IMG/VR virus record: IMGVR_UViG_3300047557_004377
Location: 1-23,498 of that record
Reading direction: 5' to 3' (one strand)
DNA length: 23,498 bases
Source: a virus
Shown here one piece after another: positions 1 through 7,693 of the stretch. The notes beneath the pieces were generated by a model. The model made no database searches and had not been told where the DNA came from. It saw only the letters and a list, made by a program, of their open reading frames with translations. The translations under genes were made by a program, and so were the position numbers. Position 1 is the first letter of the stretch. Every line of letters begins with the position of its first letter.

Positions 1-88
1 ATTAAAATCTCCAGAGGCCCTGGCTGCCCCAAAAGAATTAATCGCAGAAATCAACTCAGATTTTTTGCAAGCCATATTGAAGCAATAA
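1..88 (+). CDS. C-terminal end of an unknown plus-strand protein (partial)
   Basis: The frame beginning at base 2 stays open from the window edge to a TAA at 86-88. It gives about 28 residues with a normal helical composition (…ALAAPKELIAEINSD…LKQ). The segment is too short to assign to a family. It converges on the tail-fibre gene that ends at 176, with an AT-rich gap of 87 bases between the two stops. It could be chance, but the protein-like composition and the absence of a better minus-strand frame favour a real gene end. No function can be given. Confidence 0.45.
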   Translation, partial: LKSPEALAAPKELIAEINSDFLQAILKQ

Positions 89-175
89 TTTCAAACAGTA
101 TAACAAAAATCACCATCCTAAAACAGCGAATACTGAATATTTTTTAGTATATCAATAATGATTAGTGAGTAGGAC

Positions 176-1534
176 TTAGATGCCTGCCGCAGTTAAACGA
201 CCCTCCAGATCTTCAATCTTCTGAAGTGCTTCCTGCAACGCAGCCGTCAGCAACGGAACAAGCTTGGATTGGTCAATGCCTTGGTAAACGGGGTTACCTT
301 CGTCATCAACTTCGTCCTTCGTGCCGGTGACGCACTCGGGGACGACTTCTTGCGCTTCGTGGGCAAGGAAACCATCGACGGTCTTACTGGGATCAGCAAT
401 GAAGTTGAAGCGGTGAACCTGGAGTTGATTAACCCTATCTGTAGCGCCAGTTAGCGGGACAACGTTTTCTTTTAGGCGATAGTCAGATGAAGTGTTGTAG
501 GAAGTAGATGACCCATTCATTTGAATAGAACCTACAACTCCGTTGCCATTCTGAAAAATGGCGCAGTTTTTTAAGCTTGTCAGTGCTGATTTGATTTTAT
601 AAACTGGCGCGTATATGCTGTCTGCCACAAAACCGCAAGCTTCCGTACCAACAAGATCCGCACCTGTGGCTTGCGGTGAGCAACTTACCGCTCCGCCATT
701 GGTAATTCTGAGCGCCTCAGTTGGTGATGACTGGCCATCGCGTGTAACGGAGAACACTAGTCTCGACGGATAGTCATTTGTTCCAGTTGCTCCGTCGGCT
801 TCACAACCTATGACTGCATAGTTAGAACCTACGTTGTCTCCAAAGATTATGTATCCCATTGCAGCGCCTGCTGTAAGACCGCTACTGGAGGTGTCCCTTT
901 GAATTAAAATAATTCCTGGTTGACCACTAGAAAAACTATTGCCTTGGAATACAGCTCTTGCCGAGCCAGTGCTCGAAGACGTGCCAACTAACAACCTGCC
1001 GGAGCTGTCGATGCGGGCGCGCTCAGTGCTTCCTACGGAAAAGTTTATTGAGTTAGTAGTAGTACCAAACGTTTTAAGATCTAGTGTTTGGTTTTGATCG
1101 TAAGTCTGGATTGATCCGCCAGATGCTGTTGTAGCAATATCAATACCTTGTGTCCCATTACTAAAACTTCCAACGTTGACGCTACCCGTCCCGCGTACAT
1201 CTAGAGGTTTGCCCGGGCTAGTAGTGCCCAGACCTACCCTGTTATTCGTGGCATCAATGTAGAGCGTATTGCTGTCGATGTTTACATTACCGCTCGCATC
1301 AATCAGCAGTCGCTGAGAGGAGTTGGTCGAGATGGCTACGTTATTTGAGGAGGGTAGATAAAGTCCGTTTGTTGGAACAGAACTTCCGGTTGGAATAAAG
1401 CTGGCGCCACTTACTGTACCGCTTGCAGAAATATTATTAAAACTACCGCCAACGAGACCGCTTACAGACGTACTGGCATCCAATCCACCAGACGTGTAAA
1501 CAAGGGTATCTAATTTTATAATCCCGTATGGCAT
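176..1534 (-). CDS. Tail fibre with C-terminal S74 intramolecular chaperone
   Basis: This 452-residue protein is probably a trimeric receptor-binding fibre. Residues 1-45 share the opening pattern (M-x-Y-G-x-x-x-x-D-x-x-x-Y-T, then a GTVSG motif) of the proteins starting at 4178 and 7637, so this part probably docks to the same tail site. The middle is Ser/Thr/Gly/Asn-rich, as expected for a beta-helical shaft. From S350 (SDYRLKENV) to the end it matches the peptidase S74 / endosialidase-chaperone family: the Ser that cuts itself, then GFLAHEAQEVVP, then a C-terminal coiled coil (LQEALQKIEDLEGRL). In that family the chaperone drives trimer folding and is then released. ATG start at 1534 with an AAAGAA-type upstream sequence. 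It is the last gene of the fibre block. The S74 call is firm; receptor and anchoring are inferred. Confidence 0.9.
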   Translation of the reverse strand: MPYGIIKLDTLVYTSGGLDASTSVSGLVGGSFNNISASGTVSGASFIPTGSSVPTNGLYLPSSNNVAISTNSSQRLLIDASGNVNIDSNTLYIDATNNRVGLGTTSPGKPLDVRGTGSVNVGSFSNGTQGIDIATTASGGSIQTYDQNQTLDLKTFGTTTNSINFSVGSTERARIDSSGRLLVGTSSSTGSARAVFQGNSFSSGQPGIILIQRDTSSSGLTAGAAMGYIIFGDNVGSNYAVIGCEADGATGTNDYPSRLVFSVTRDGQSSPTEALRITNGGAVSCSPQATGADLVGTEACGFVADSIYAPVYKIKSALTSLKNCAIFQNGNGVVGSIQMNGSSTSYNTSSDYRLKENVVPLTGATDRVNQLQVHRFNFIADPSKTVDGFLAHEAQEVVPECVTGTKDEVDDEGNPVYQGIDQSKLVPLLTAALQEALQKIEDLEGRLTAAGI

Positions 1535-1585
1535 TTCTTTTGTGCTTTCCTATTAATTAGTTTAATTCAGGATGCACATTTATTA

Positions 1586-2056
1586 TCAATTTGAACCAGG
1601 CTCAGGTGGCCACTGTACGTTCCAGGGGAAGCCAGCTTGCTGGGGGATCATACGCAAAGTTTCCCGATACAATGCCCAGGCTGCTTTGCCGTCTGGATCC
1701 AGGGGACTGTCAGCAAGTTGGGTCCAATCGCAAGCAGCGAGCTTTTGGTTGCGGATCGAACGTACTTCAGCTGCTTTGTTATCCGTGCGTTCTGCAATTT
1801 CTTCTGGAGTTGCAGGCGTACTGATCCATTCCTCTACCCATTGGTCGCCTTGCTTAATGGCAGTGCGATCCAGGTTGACTGTGTAGTCGTAATCAGGTTG
1901 AGGAGTGGACTGTACAGGGTAAGCACCAAATTCTTCTGCAGTTTCATCACTGATGGTTTGCGTGAAGCTGGTATTTGGATTGTCCAGGCGCAGATCCGTG
2001 AGCGTATATGGATAACGCTTCAGGGTGCCATCGGGATTGAGTAGGGTGTAAAACAT
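1586..2056 (-). CDS. Phage tail assembly chaperone-like protein
   Basis: 156 residues. The C-terminal third carries the pattern of the phage tail assembly chaperone family (Phage_tail_APC type): IRNQKLAACDWTQLADSPL at residues 101-119, then W-x-x-YR-x-x-LR-x-IP-x-Q, and GFPWNVQWPPEP at the end. The N-terminal part (FYTLLNPDG…RYPYTLTDLR) is the fibre-assembly style seen in many tail operons. The likely role is to help fold or attach a neighbouring fibre. The ATG at 2056 overlaps the TGA of the upstream gene by one base (TGATG), and an AGAGGAAG ribosome-binding site lies inside that gene's end, so the two are translationally coupled. The fibre that follows at 1534 is a plausible client. Confidence 0.75.
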   Translation of the reverse strand: MFYTLLNPDGTLKRYPYTLTDLRLDNPNTSFTQTISDETAEEFGAYPVQSTPQPDYDYTVNLDRTAIKQGDQWVEEWISTPATPEEIAERTDNKAAEVRSIRNQKLAACDWTQLADSPLDPDGKAAWALYRETLRMIPQQAGFPWNVQWPPEPGSN

Positions 2057-2307
2057 CAGGCTTCCTCTATTTCTTTGAGTTGATCAACGATGACATCACG
2101 GATGATGATGGTCTTGAGCTGCTCAGTTTTATGAGACTCAAGCATATCAATCAACTGATCTCGAAACTTCAAGATCTCAGGTTTGTCAGTGTGTTCTTTA
2201 TTGATTTTAGCAATAGCACGTTCATAGTTATCAATATTGATCTGATAACCGAGGATTTCATCGTTGCGGGCTTCTACGGCGCCTTTTAGGGTTTCAAGCT
2301 TGTTCAT
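2056..2307 (-). CDS. Small coiled-coil protein of the tail-fibre block
   Basis: 83 residues from the ATG at 2307 (MNKLETLKGAVEARNDEI). A longer reading from a TTG at 2337 would add ten residues, but a TTG start without a clear ribosome-binding site is less likely. The sequence is almost wholly helical and highly charged, with heptad-like spacing (ILGYQINIDNYERAIAKINK … IIIRDVIVDQLKEIEE), so a coiled coil is expected. It has no signal peptide or membrane segment. It is coupled to the chaperone-like gene at 2056 and sits behind a copy of the recurring AT-rich box (2351-2385). The family is not recognised; a structural or assembly role is inferred from position only. Confidence 0.7.
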   Translation of the reverse strand: MNKLETLKGAVEARNDEILGYQINIDNYERAIAKINKEHTDKPEILKFRDQLIDMLESHKTEQLKTIIIRDVIVDQLKEIEEA

Positions 2308-2350
2308 GGAGATTGGTGGCTCTTGGTAAGTATACAAATAAAAAGTACGC

Positions 2351-2385
2351 CAGGGTTTCTAGTTAAGACAATTCTAATAAATGTT
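2351..2385 (-). promoter_or_regulatory. Recurring AT-rich box, copy 1 (promoter-like, TAGAAT)
   Basis: On the plus strand the core is CTAGTTAAGACAATTCTAAT. It closely matches copies at 4191-4225 and 7653-7685. On the minus strand it shows TAGAAT (2376-2371), close to a sigma-70 -10 hexamer, about 64 bases before the ATG at 2307. No convincing -35 is visible, so a phage-specific or extended -10 promoter is possible. It lies in the 128-base gap between 2308 and 2435, which holds no gene. Confidence 0.5.
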
Positions 2386-2401
2386 TTTAAAACAAACATT
2401 T
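2379..2401. repeat. Inverted repeat AAATGTTT/AAACATTT
   Basis: A perfect 8-base inverted repeat (2379-2386 and 2394-2401) with a 7-base spacer lies just beyond the stop of the beta-propeller gene (2436) and overlaps the edge of the AT-rich box. It has no G+C-rich stem or clean T-run, so it is a weak terminator candidate or an operator. Confidence 0.4.
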
Positions 2402-2435
2402 TGAGCAAATCAATTATTGATTAAGGATAAATACT

Positions 2436-3554
2436 TCAAGCCGAAGAACAGAAAGCTATACTAGTTGCACCAAAGGTTAATGCTTGCGAAGGGTCATTGA
2501 CTTTTGCTCCAAATCCTGTGCCAGAGTTGAAATTGTAAACAGAAATATAAGGTGAAGAATTATAGCCTATTGCAATAAGTTTTCCACTTGATGAAAAGTT
2601 CACAGAAAAACCAATTCCTGTTGGCAGGGTAGTGGGGTCTGCATATTTTGTGCCAAATCCTGTACTTGTATTAAAAGGATAGCAATATATGTAAGGACTT
2701 AAATCATAACCAAATACAACATCTGCACCATTAGGACTTATAGCAACATCTCTAGATAAGTTTCCGGTAGGAGCTCCCCCAGGCGTGGAATATAGGGTTC
2801 CAAAACCGGTGCCTGAAGTGTATCGATAGGCTTGAAAAGCTGAAATAGCTATTACGCTTCCGCTGAATGTATTGCCTGAATTCGTTTGTAAAACAGCATT
2901 TCCACTAGTGTGAAAACGACACGCTTTTCCAGAAGCATTTAATGTGCCATTGGTGTATTTAGTTCCAAACCCTGTAGAAGAATTCCAGGCGTAGGCATCT
3001 ATAGCCCTTGCCCCAATGGCCCCGCCATTGCTATATGCAATATCATTGCCACCAGGAGAGAAAGATACTCCAGATACGTTGCCAGTAGGAAAACTAGATG
3101 GATTTGAATACTTTGTTCCAAACCCAGTAGTTGAGTTCCATTGATATGCGTGTATTTGGCTGCCTGTGCCGGCAAATGGTTGATTTCCTAGAAGAACCGC
3201 ATTGTTGTTGGGGTGGATGCTTATGTCAAAACATTGCGAGGCATCTGCGGGAAGCGTAGAGGGATTTGAATATCTAGTACCAAATCCAGTGCCTGCTAAG
3301 TACTGATAAGCTACGCAAAAAGGGCTACTATCTACAGCCAATAAAATTGCATCTTTAGTTGGTGTGACTACAATCTTATTTACCATTCCTGGTGGAAGGG
3401 TTGCAGGGTTTGAGTATCTAACTCCAAATCCTGCTGAAGATATTGGATAAGAATAAATATACGGAGAAACACCTAAGCCTATGATTATGTCTTCTGCCGG
3501 TCCTACGGCGGCACCCGCTGCTCCCATCGCAACTCTTGTCGAAATAGGGTCCAT
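2436..3554 (-). CDS. Seven-repeat beta-propeller-like adhesin
   Basis: 372 residues. After a short N-terminal segment (about 1-30) the protein is built of seven imperfect repeats of roughly 50 residues. Each carries a G-F-G-x-K/R-Y-S/T-N-P-x-x-L-P-x-G motif followed by a short strand pattern such as VSFSPGGNDIAY and then an aromatic strand such as SPYIYCYPFN. Seven units with an SP-x-G/N-x-x-(V/I) strand are typical of WD40/YVTN-like beta-propellers. The ATG at 3554 follows the TAA of the short anchor protein (3558-4178) after three bases, so the pair is probably made together, with the anchor joining the propeller to the tail. The role as receptor-binding or glycan-binding adhesin is inferred; the repeats are seen directly. 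Confidence 0.75.
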   Translation of the reverse strand: MDPISTRVAMGAAGAAVGPAEDIIIGLGVSPYIYSYPISSAGFGVRYSNPATLPPGMVNKIVVTPTKDAILLAVDSSPFCVAYQYLAGTGFGTRYSNPSTLPADASQCFDISIHPNNNAVLLGNQPFAGTGSQIHAYQWNSTTGFGTKYSNPSSFPTGNVSGVSFSPGGNDIAYSNGGAIGARAIDAYAWNSSTGFGTKYTNGTLNASGKACRFHTSGNAVLQTNSGNTFSGSVIAISAFQAYRYTSGTGFGTLYSTPGGAPTGNLSRDVAISPNGADVVFGYDLSPYIYCYPFNTSTGFGTKYADPTTLPTGIGFSVNFSSSGKLIAIGYNSSPYISVYNFNSGTGFGAKVNDPSQALTFGATSIAFCSSA

Positions 3555-3557
3555 GGC

Positions 3558-4178
3558 TTATGTCGTGTAGTTAATCAAGGAAGACCCACGCCAACGGCTA
3601 CCACCATCATCTGTTAAAAACATGAATAGGTGTGTCTTGCCTGTTGTGAGTGTTGGTGCGGTACCGCCGGGCCATTCTAAACCGCTGAACCAGGTAATCG
3701 TACCACTGGTATGAACCACTTCTAATGTAAAGGAATAAGCAGATCCAGAGGCTGGTGCATTAGATACTGTAAATGTACTACTGCCTGTGATTGTTTTGAT
3801 GTAGTAATTACCAGATGTGCAGTCAATGTTTAATGCAGAAACAGTTCTTGCAGTTGCTTGATAAGCGGCGCTCACGTTTAATTGACCAGATTCACTAACT
3901 GTTAAACGACTAACCCCACTGGAACTTAATCCAACTTGGTTTGTCGCTGGAGAATATAAACCGTTTTGCGGTATACCAGAACCGGTGACAGTTATGCCTG
4001 AAGCGGTAACCAAATTAGAAATTGTTCCGCTTGTACCAACAATGTGTCCGCCGCTTACTGTACCTGTTGTTGTTACACCTGGGAATTGACCATTAAAAAC
4101 ACTACTGATTGTTGCAGTCGTATCCGTGCTATTTGAAGTATAGAGAATATAGTCAACCGCTAAAGTTCCGTAAGCCAT
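3558..4178 (-). CDS. Short tail-fibre anchor protein B
   Basis: 206 residues. The N-terminus (MAYGTLAVDYILYTSN…GTVSGG) is shared with the proteins starting at 1534 and 7637. A second shared motif with the 1534 protein is the x-x-NGLYxPxxNxVxxS stretch near residues 90-110. The C-terminal 70 residues (EWPGGTAPTLTTGKTHLF near the end) resemble the end of the 7637 protein (a PGGS…PSLTATSG motif), a pattern common in phage tail tip and fibre proteins. It starts with ATG at 4178, 35 bases below the TAGAAT of an AT-rich box, and is followed at once by the propeller gene. The likely role is a virion adaptor that holds the adhesin. Family-level function is inferred from composition and context. Confidence 0.7.
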   Translation of the reverse strand: MAYGTLAVDYILYTSNSTDTTATISSVFNGQFPGVTTTGTVSGGHIVGTSGTISNLVTASGITVTGSGIPQNGLYSPATNQVGLSSSGVSRLTVSESGQLNVSAAYQATARTVSALNIDCTSGNYYIKTITGSSTFTVSNAPASGSAYSFTLEVVHTSGTITWFSGLEWPGGTAPTLTTGKTHLFMFLTDDGGSRWRGSSLINYTT

Positions 4179-4190
4179 TTCTTAATTTAT

Positions 4191-4225
4191 GCCATGGTTT
4201 CTAGTTAAAACAATTCTAACCAATG
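4191..4225 (-). promoter_or_regulatory. Recurring AT-rich box, copy 2 (promoter-like, TAGAAT)
   Basis: The plus-strand core is CTAGTTAAAACAATTCTAAC, near-identical to copies 1 and 3. The minus-strand TAGAAT (4218-4213) is 35 bases before the ATG at 4178. Copy 3 keeps exactly this spacing to its own gene, which supports a promoter or leader function. Confidence 0.55.
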
Positions 4226-4242
4226 ATTCAAAACACAGCATT

Positions 4243-4704
4243 TTAAATTTCTGTAGCAGACCAATTACTATAGGTTGTACTGGTAATATATGCGGCTAAT
4301 TCATCGGTGGTATTAGTGGCTTCAATAGCTGTAATTTTTTCACCACATTTTTCGCGTACCAACTGACGATGTTCTTTTACATCCAGGGGTACAGCAATGC
4401 CGTTGTCTGCTTCGCGGATGACCATCCAATCACTTGGCTGAAGCAGTGTGTTGGCTGTAGTGCGTGTTTGATCGCTCCACAATCTAACTAAATCTGTGTG
4501 ATCTTTAGGAATTAAATTACCTTCGGAATCGTAGTTCCAGTAGAAGCGCTGGTCATAAGGTATTGGATCCGGAACTTCCGTAATTCCAATCGCCTCACGT
4601 TCTTCTAGGCTAGAAAGACGCAACCAATTTGCTGGATATTGAGTGCCATCAGGCGTTGTAAATGCAACATCTGGGCTTAGGGGTTTGCCGTCAAGAATGA
4701 ACAT
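4243..4704 (-). CDS. Tail-fibre assembly chaperone-like protein
   Basis: 153 residues. The N-terminus (LDGKPLSPDVAFTTPDGTQY, then PANWLRLSSLEEREAIGI) and the following P-x-x-YDQRFYWN stretch are typical of small tail-fibre assembly or chaperone proteins next to fibre genes. A degenerate form of the R-x-x-x-N-x-L-L-x-x-x-D-W motif is present at TTANTLLQPSDWMV, followed by a helical C-terminal region. The ATG at 4704 is 20 bases after the stop of the LamG-type adhesin (4724-6991), the probable client. It is the second protein of this kind in the window (the other is at 1586-2056), one per adhesin group. The chaperone call is moderately secure; the client is inferred. Confidence 0.65.
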   Translation of the reverse strand: MFILDGKPLSPDVAFTTPDGTQYPANWLRLSSLEEREAIGITEVPDPIPYDQRFYWNYDSEGNLIPKDHTDLVRLWSDQTRTTANTLLQPSDWMVIREADNGIAVPLDVKEHRQLVREKCGEKITAIEATNTTDELAAYITSTTYSNWSATEI

Positions 4705-4723
4705 GGCTCGTTAGGTGGCTTGT

Positions 4724-6991
4724 TTACCTGGCACGAGCCAGGGAAAAGGGCGATTCGGCAAACGCGGCATAAATGTAGGTAATGCCACTGCCATTGATAT
4801 TGTTAAACGTGTCAGCTCGACATTTAAAGCCATTAGAAAGTAGGTCTAGCGCGGAGTTATTTGCATCTTCTGCATTTGATAGGTTAGCGTATAGCTGGTT
4901 AAATGTCTGATTGTAAGTGCTGCGAGTAGCATCAATTAACAACCAATGGCTGCCTGATGCACTAGATGCTTTAATCATCACCCACTTTGGCCTAAACCCG
5001 GTATAAACAAACGGCCCATCCGTGCTGCCGTTGCCGGTGTAGCTGCCAAAGGCGCTGTAGGAACTGACAGGGGCGAAGCAGTAGAGCAGATAACTCCCTG
5101 CCGAAGCATTTGACGAAGTAGAATTGCCAACATAAACCAAAGAAGATGTTGGTGAGGAGGTAAATAAATCTGCAGCACTTCCTGCAGCAATAGTTTCAAG
5201 ACGTAAGAAGTTCTTTGATAGACTCGGCAAAGATAGATGCCAGACATTCCATGGTTCGGTTCCGGTATTTCTCCTCTTTTGTATAACCATGCCAATCGGC
5301 GCGTTTAGGCCATGTCCAACTGTTGCTCCATTGACACCATTTCCAGTGTAAGTGACTATTGAAAAACCTGCACTTGCATTTGCTCTGACGCTAGAGGTGA
5401 TATTGCCATCTGTGTTTGTTACGGTAGTGCTACCTGCATCCCAGGCCCAGCTCACATACGTTGCAGCATTTGTATTTACCTGCGCCAGTGTGCCTAGTGT
5501 AAAACCATTACTGTTAAATGCAGTCAGGCCGTTGTCGCTGGTAACTTCACCATCAAGGGTATTGCTCTCTAAACGAGCCTGAGCACCACGCACACTGTCA
5601 TACAGAGTGTGATCTGTAGCGGCAGAACGCGACTTAATCCAAACCAGATCAGGGTTAAAACCAAGTGAGCTGGTAGGTGTCAGCGTCGATCCAGTGCCTG
5701 TGTAGGTCACCACATCAAATACGCTACTAGGCTTGACTACGGGAAGAGGCAGGTTGGCCGTGCACAGCGCCTTGAAGCCACTGGGGGATGTTTCAACAAA
5801 TGCTCTTTGTCCAGCATTGATTGAGGCTGTAACCCCTGAACCGGTACTTGCGTAAGGAAACCGAGTGCCTGTCAGGCCAGTAGTGATGCTCGTCCAGCTA
5901 CCAGAATCAGTGATATTCTTGTATTCCAAAGCACCAGCAGTGCTGAGCTTAAAGCCATAAGTCTTGCCGTTGGCAATCGTCGTCGTGTTTGTGGTACCAG
6001 TGTCTGAGACAACTCCAGCAGTAGATGTTCCACCTGTGGATGTGATTTCCCAGTAAGCATCAAAGTTAAGAAGATTCTGGGTGCCACGCGCCGTGTCATT
6101 TGTGACATCCAGATTTCCGTTTGCTGCACTATCTCCGTTAATAAGTGGATTCCAAGTGCAGTAATTTCCCCTGACCTCACCGCCCACTCCGGTGTCAGTG
6201 CCGTAATTAGTGGGAACGTCTACTAGCGAATCATTGCCAGCACCAGCCGTAACGCTCAGGTTATTGGGCGTGAAATTATTGCCGTTGCCGCTCGTGTCCT
6301 TGCCCAGTGTCGTTGCGGTGTTGCTGCTGTTGTCCGCAAAATCAAGTTTGAACCCGTTGGTGCCGTAGGTACCGCTGTAGCGCTTTGGTTGCCAGATGCC
6401 GTTGGTGTCAAATTCACCAAAGCTGGTAGGAGTTAATGCTTGGCCGTCTATTAGATAACTTTCAGCAAGATACAAATTGGCCGGAGAAACCGCTGGTCCA
6501 GTAGACCCCATCGTGTGCTGAACCGTGTTATTAACATCAAAATCAGTATTCTGGTTTGGAAAAGTTCCTGAAAGCGTTTGCTGTATGCCGTTAACAAATA
6601 TTTTTACTCGGTTTGAAGAAGTTGCCTGTGTTGTATCAAAAGAAAAAACAATGTGATACCAGGCGGATAAATCTCTAAAGCTGCCAGCAGTAACAACGTT
6701 AATGGCGCCAAGGTTGGCGTAGATCTGAAGTGAGTTAGTTGTTGAATCAAAACCACAAAATAAACGTGTATTACCATCTGTTCTGGCTGACAAAATAGCA
6801 GTTTCTTCACTTATTTTTGCACGTTTGACCCACCCCGCCCAGGTCCACGTCCTGCGGTTGCCAGCAGATGCAGGTGTTCTTGATAAATAAGCGGAGTCCG
6901 CTGAATTGAAACGCAGCGAACGTGAAATTTGATAGCCGGTTTGGGCTGAAGAACCCAAAAAACCTAATAAATTACTAGAAATATTGGTCAT
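4724..6991 (-). CDS. Large LamG-domain adhesin with SPRY-like and repeated C-terminal modules
   Basis: 755 residues. Residues about 25-185 fit a LamG-like jelly-roll (RSLRFNSADSAYLSRTP, WTWAGWVKR, AWYHIVFSFDTT, VKIFVNGIQ), a carbohydrate-binding fold. Residues about 280-420 resemble a SPRY-like sandwich (YCTWNPL…, NGKTYGFKLSTAGALEY, FPYASTGSG). From about 425 on, a module opening with VVTYTGTGS…LGFNPDLVWIK recurs with variation (SIVTYTGNGVNG; FGSYTGNGSTDG … FRPKWVMIK), the DUF7483-type layout of marine phage fibres. The ATG at 6991 follows the anchor gene's TAA after one base (TAAAATG), so the two are coupled. The protein probably binds a surface polysaccharide; specificity is unknown. Confidence 0.8.
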   Translation of the reverse strand: MTNISSNLLGFLGSSAQTGYQISRSLRFNSADSAYLSRTPASAGNRRTWTWAGWVKRAKISEETAILSARTDGNTRLFCGFDSTTNSLQIYANLGAINVVTAGSFRDLSAWYHIVFSFDTTQATSSNRVKIFVNGIQQTLSGTFPNQNTDFDVNNTVQHTMGSTGPAVSPANLYLAESYLIDGQALTPTSFGEFDTNGIWQPKRYSGTYGTNGFKLDFADNSSNTATTLGKDTSGNGNNFTPNNLSVTAGAGNDSLVDVPTNYGTDTGVGGEVRGNYCTWNPLINGDSAANGNLDVTNDTARGTQNLLNFDAYWEITSTGGTSTAGVVSDTGTTNTTTIANGKTYGFKLSTAGALEYKNITDSGSWTSITTGLTGTRFPYASTGSGVTASINAGQRAFVETSPSGFKALCTANLPLPVVKPSSVFDVVTYTGTGSTLTPTSSLGFNPDLVWIKSRSAATDHTLYDSVRGAQARLESNTLDGEVTSDNGLTAFNSNGFTLGTLAQVNTNAATYVSWAWDAGSTTVTNTDGNITSSVRANASAGFSIVTYTGNGVNGATVGHGLNAPIGMVIQKRRNTGTEPWNVWHLSLPSLSKNFLRLETIAAGSAADLFTSSPTSSLVYVGNSTSSNASAGSYLLYCFAPVSSYSAFGSYTGNGSTDGPFVYTGFRPKWVMIKASSASGSHWLLIDATRSTYNQTFNQLYANLSNAEDANNSALDLLSNGFKCRADTFNNINGSGITYIYAAFAESPFSLARAR

Positions 6992-6992
6992 T

Positions 6993-7637
6993 TTACGCCT
7001 TAATATCTTGTACTAAACGATAAGCAATAGTACTTGAATTAATAACATAATACGCCAGAACATCAACTGCTCCACTGGTGGCAGTTAATGAGGGAACGCT
7101 TCCGGATCCCCCTGGATATCGCCAGTTAGAGCCAAAGGCCATTGTGTTGCCCGAGCTGCCTTGAATAATTGTAAGTATCCCTGCTTGTCCTGAAACTAAA
7201 TTGGATGGATTTTGAAGAGTAGTATTACCTGTCAATGTTAATTGAAAATTATTTCCACTGTTTAAATCAATTGCAACCCCAGTCGAATACGTAAGCGTAT
7301 TAACTAATCCCCTCTGTCCTCCACTAAAAGTTTGAGCTCCAGATAAAACCGCATAACCAGGTATAGATGTTGCGTTAATAGTTCCAAAGTTACCGGTTGT
7401 ACCAGTTACTGTATTAAAAGTTCCTGTTGTACCAGTTACTGTACTAAACGAACCAGTTGCACCGGTTACTGTTCCTACAAATGCGCCACTATTTGCAGTA
7501 AGGTAATGACCACTCAATGTGCCAGTTGTGGACATGTTGGGGAACTGTCCATTAAAAAGGCCGCTAAAAGACCCTGTTACACCAGTGCCATTGTTTGTAT
7601 ATCTAATAAAATCGACCCCTAGTGTTCCGAAAGACAT
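6993..7637 (-). CDS. Short tail-fibre anchor protein C with 10-residue repeats
   Basis: 214 residues. The N-terminus (MSFGTLGVDFIRYTNNG…FNGQFPNMSTTGTLSG) is clearly related to the protein starting at 4178 (FNGQFPGVTTTGTVSG) and more distantly to that at 1534. Residues about 54-90 are three to four copies of a 10-residue unit like F-x-T-V-T-G-T-T-G-x, encoded by 30-base DNA repeats. The end (GSNWRYPGGSGSVPSLTATS, then AVDVLAYYV) is a beta-rich tail-protein motif shared with the 4178 protein. It starts with ATG at 7637, 35 bases below a TAGAAT box, and is coupled to the LamG adhesin. The likely role is as virion anchor for that adhesin. Confidence 0.7.
   Translation of the reverse strand: MSFGTLGVDFIRYTNNGTGVTGSFSGLFNGQFPNMSTTGTLSGHYLTANSGAFVGTVTGATGSFSTVTGTTGTFNTVTGTTGNFGTINATSIPGYAVLSGAQTFSGGQRGLVNTLTYSTGVAIDLNSGNNFQLTLTGNTTLQNPSNLVSGQAGILTIIQGSSGNTMAFGSNWRYPGGSGSVPSLTATSGAVDVLAYYVINSSTIAYRLVQDIKA
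7391..7478. repeat. 30-base in-frame tandem repeat
   Basis: Three units with a 30-base period, each containing GTTG(T/C)ACC(A/G)GTTACTGT, start near 7396, 7426 and 7456. They encode the T-V-T-G-x-T-G decapeptides of anchor protein C. Because the period is a multiple of three, slippage would change shaft length without breaking the frame. Confidence 0.75.
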
Positions 7638-7652
7638 TTCCTTATCTGCGCT

Positions 7653-7685
7653 TTGGTTTCAATTTAAAACAATTCTAACCAATAT
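7653..7685 (-). promoter_or_regulatory. Recurring AT-rich box, copy 3 (promoter-like, TAGAAT)
   Basis: The plus-strand core is AATTTAAAACAATTCTAACC. The minus-strand TAGAAT (7677-7672) lies 35 bases before the ATG at 7637, the same distance as copy 2 before 4178. It fills the gap between the long fibre gene and the first anchor-adhesin cassette. Confidence 0.55.
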
Positions 7686-7693
7686 TCTAAATA

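Noticed and set aside
130-150. Terminator between the first two genes (ATACT/AGTAT)
   Set aside because: The stem has only five A+T-rich pairs, and T-runs fall in the loop rather than after the stem.
7391-7478. CRISPR-like repeat array
   Set aside because: The 30-base units are contiguous with no spacers and encode an in-frame decapeptide, so they are a protein repeat.
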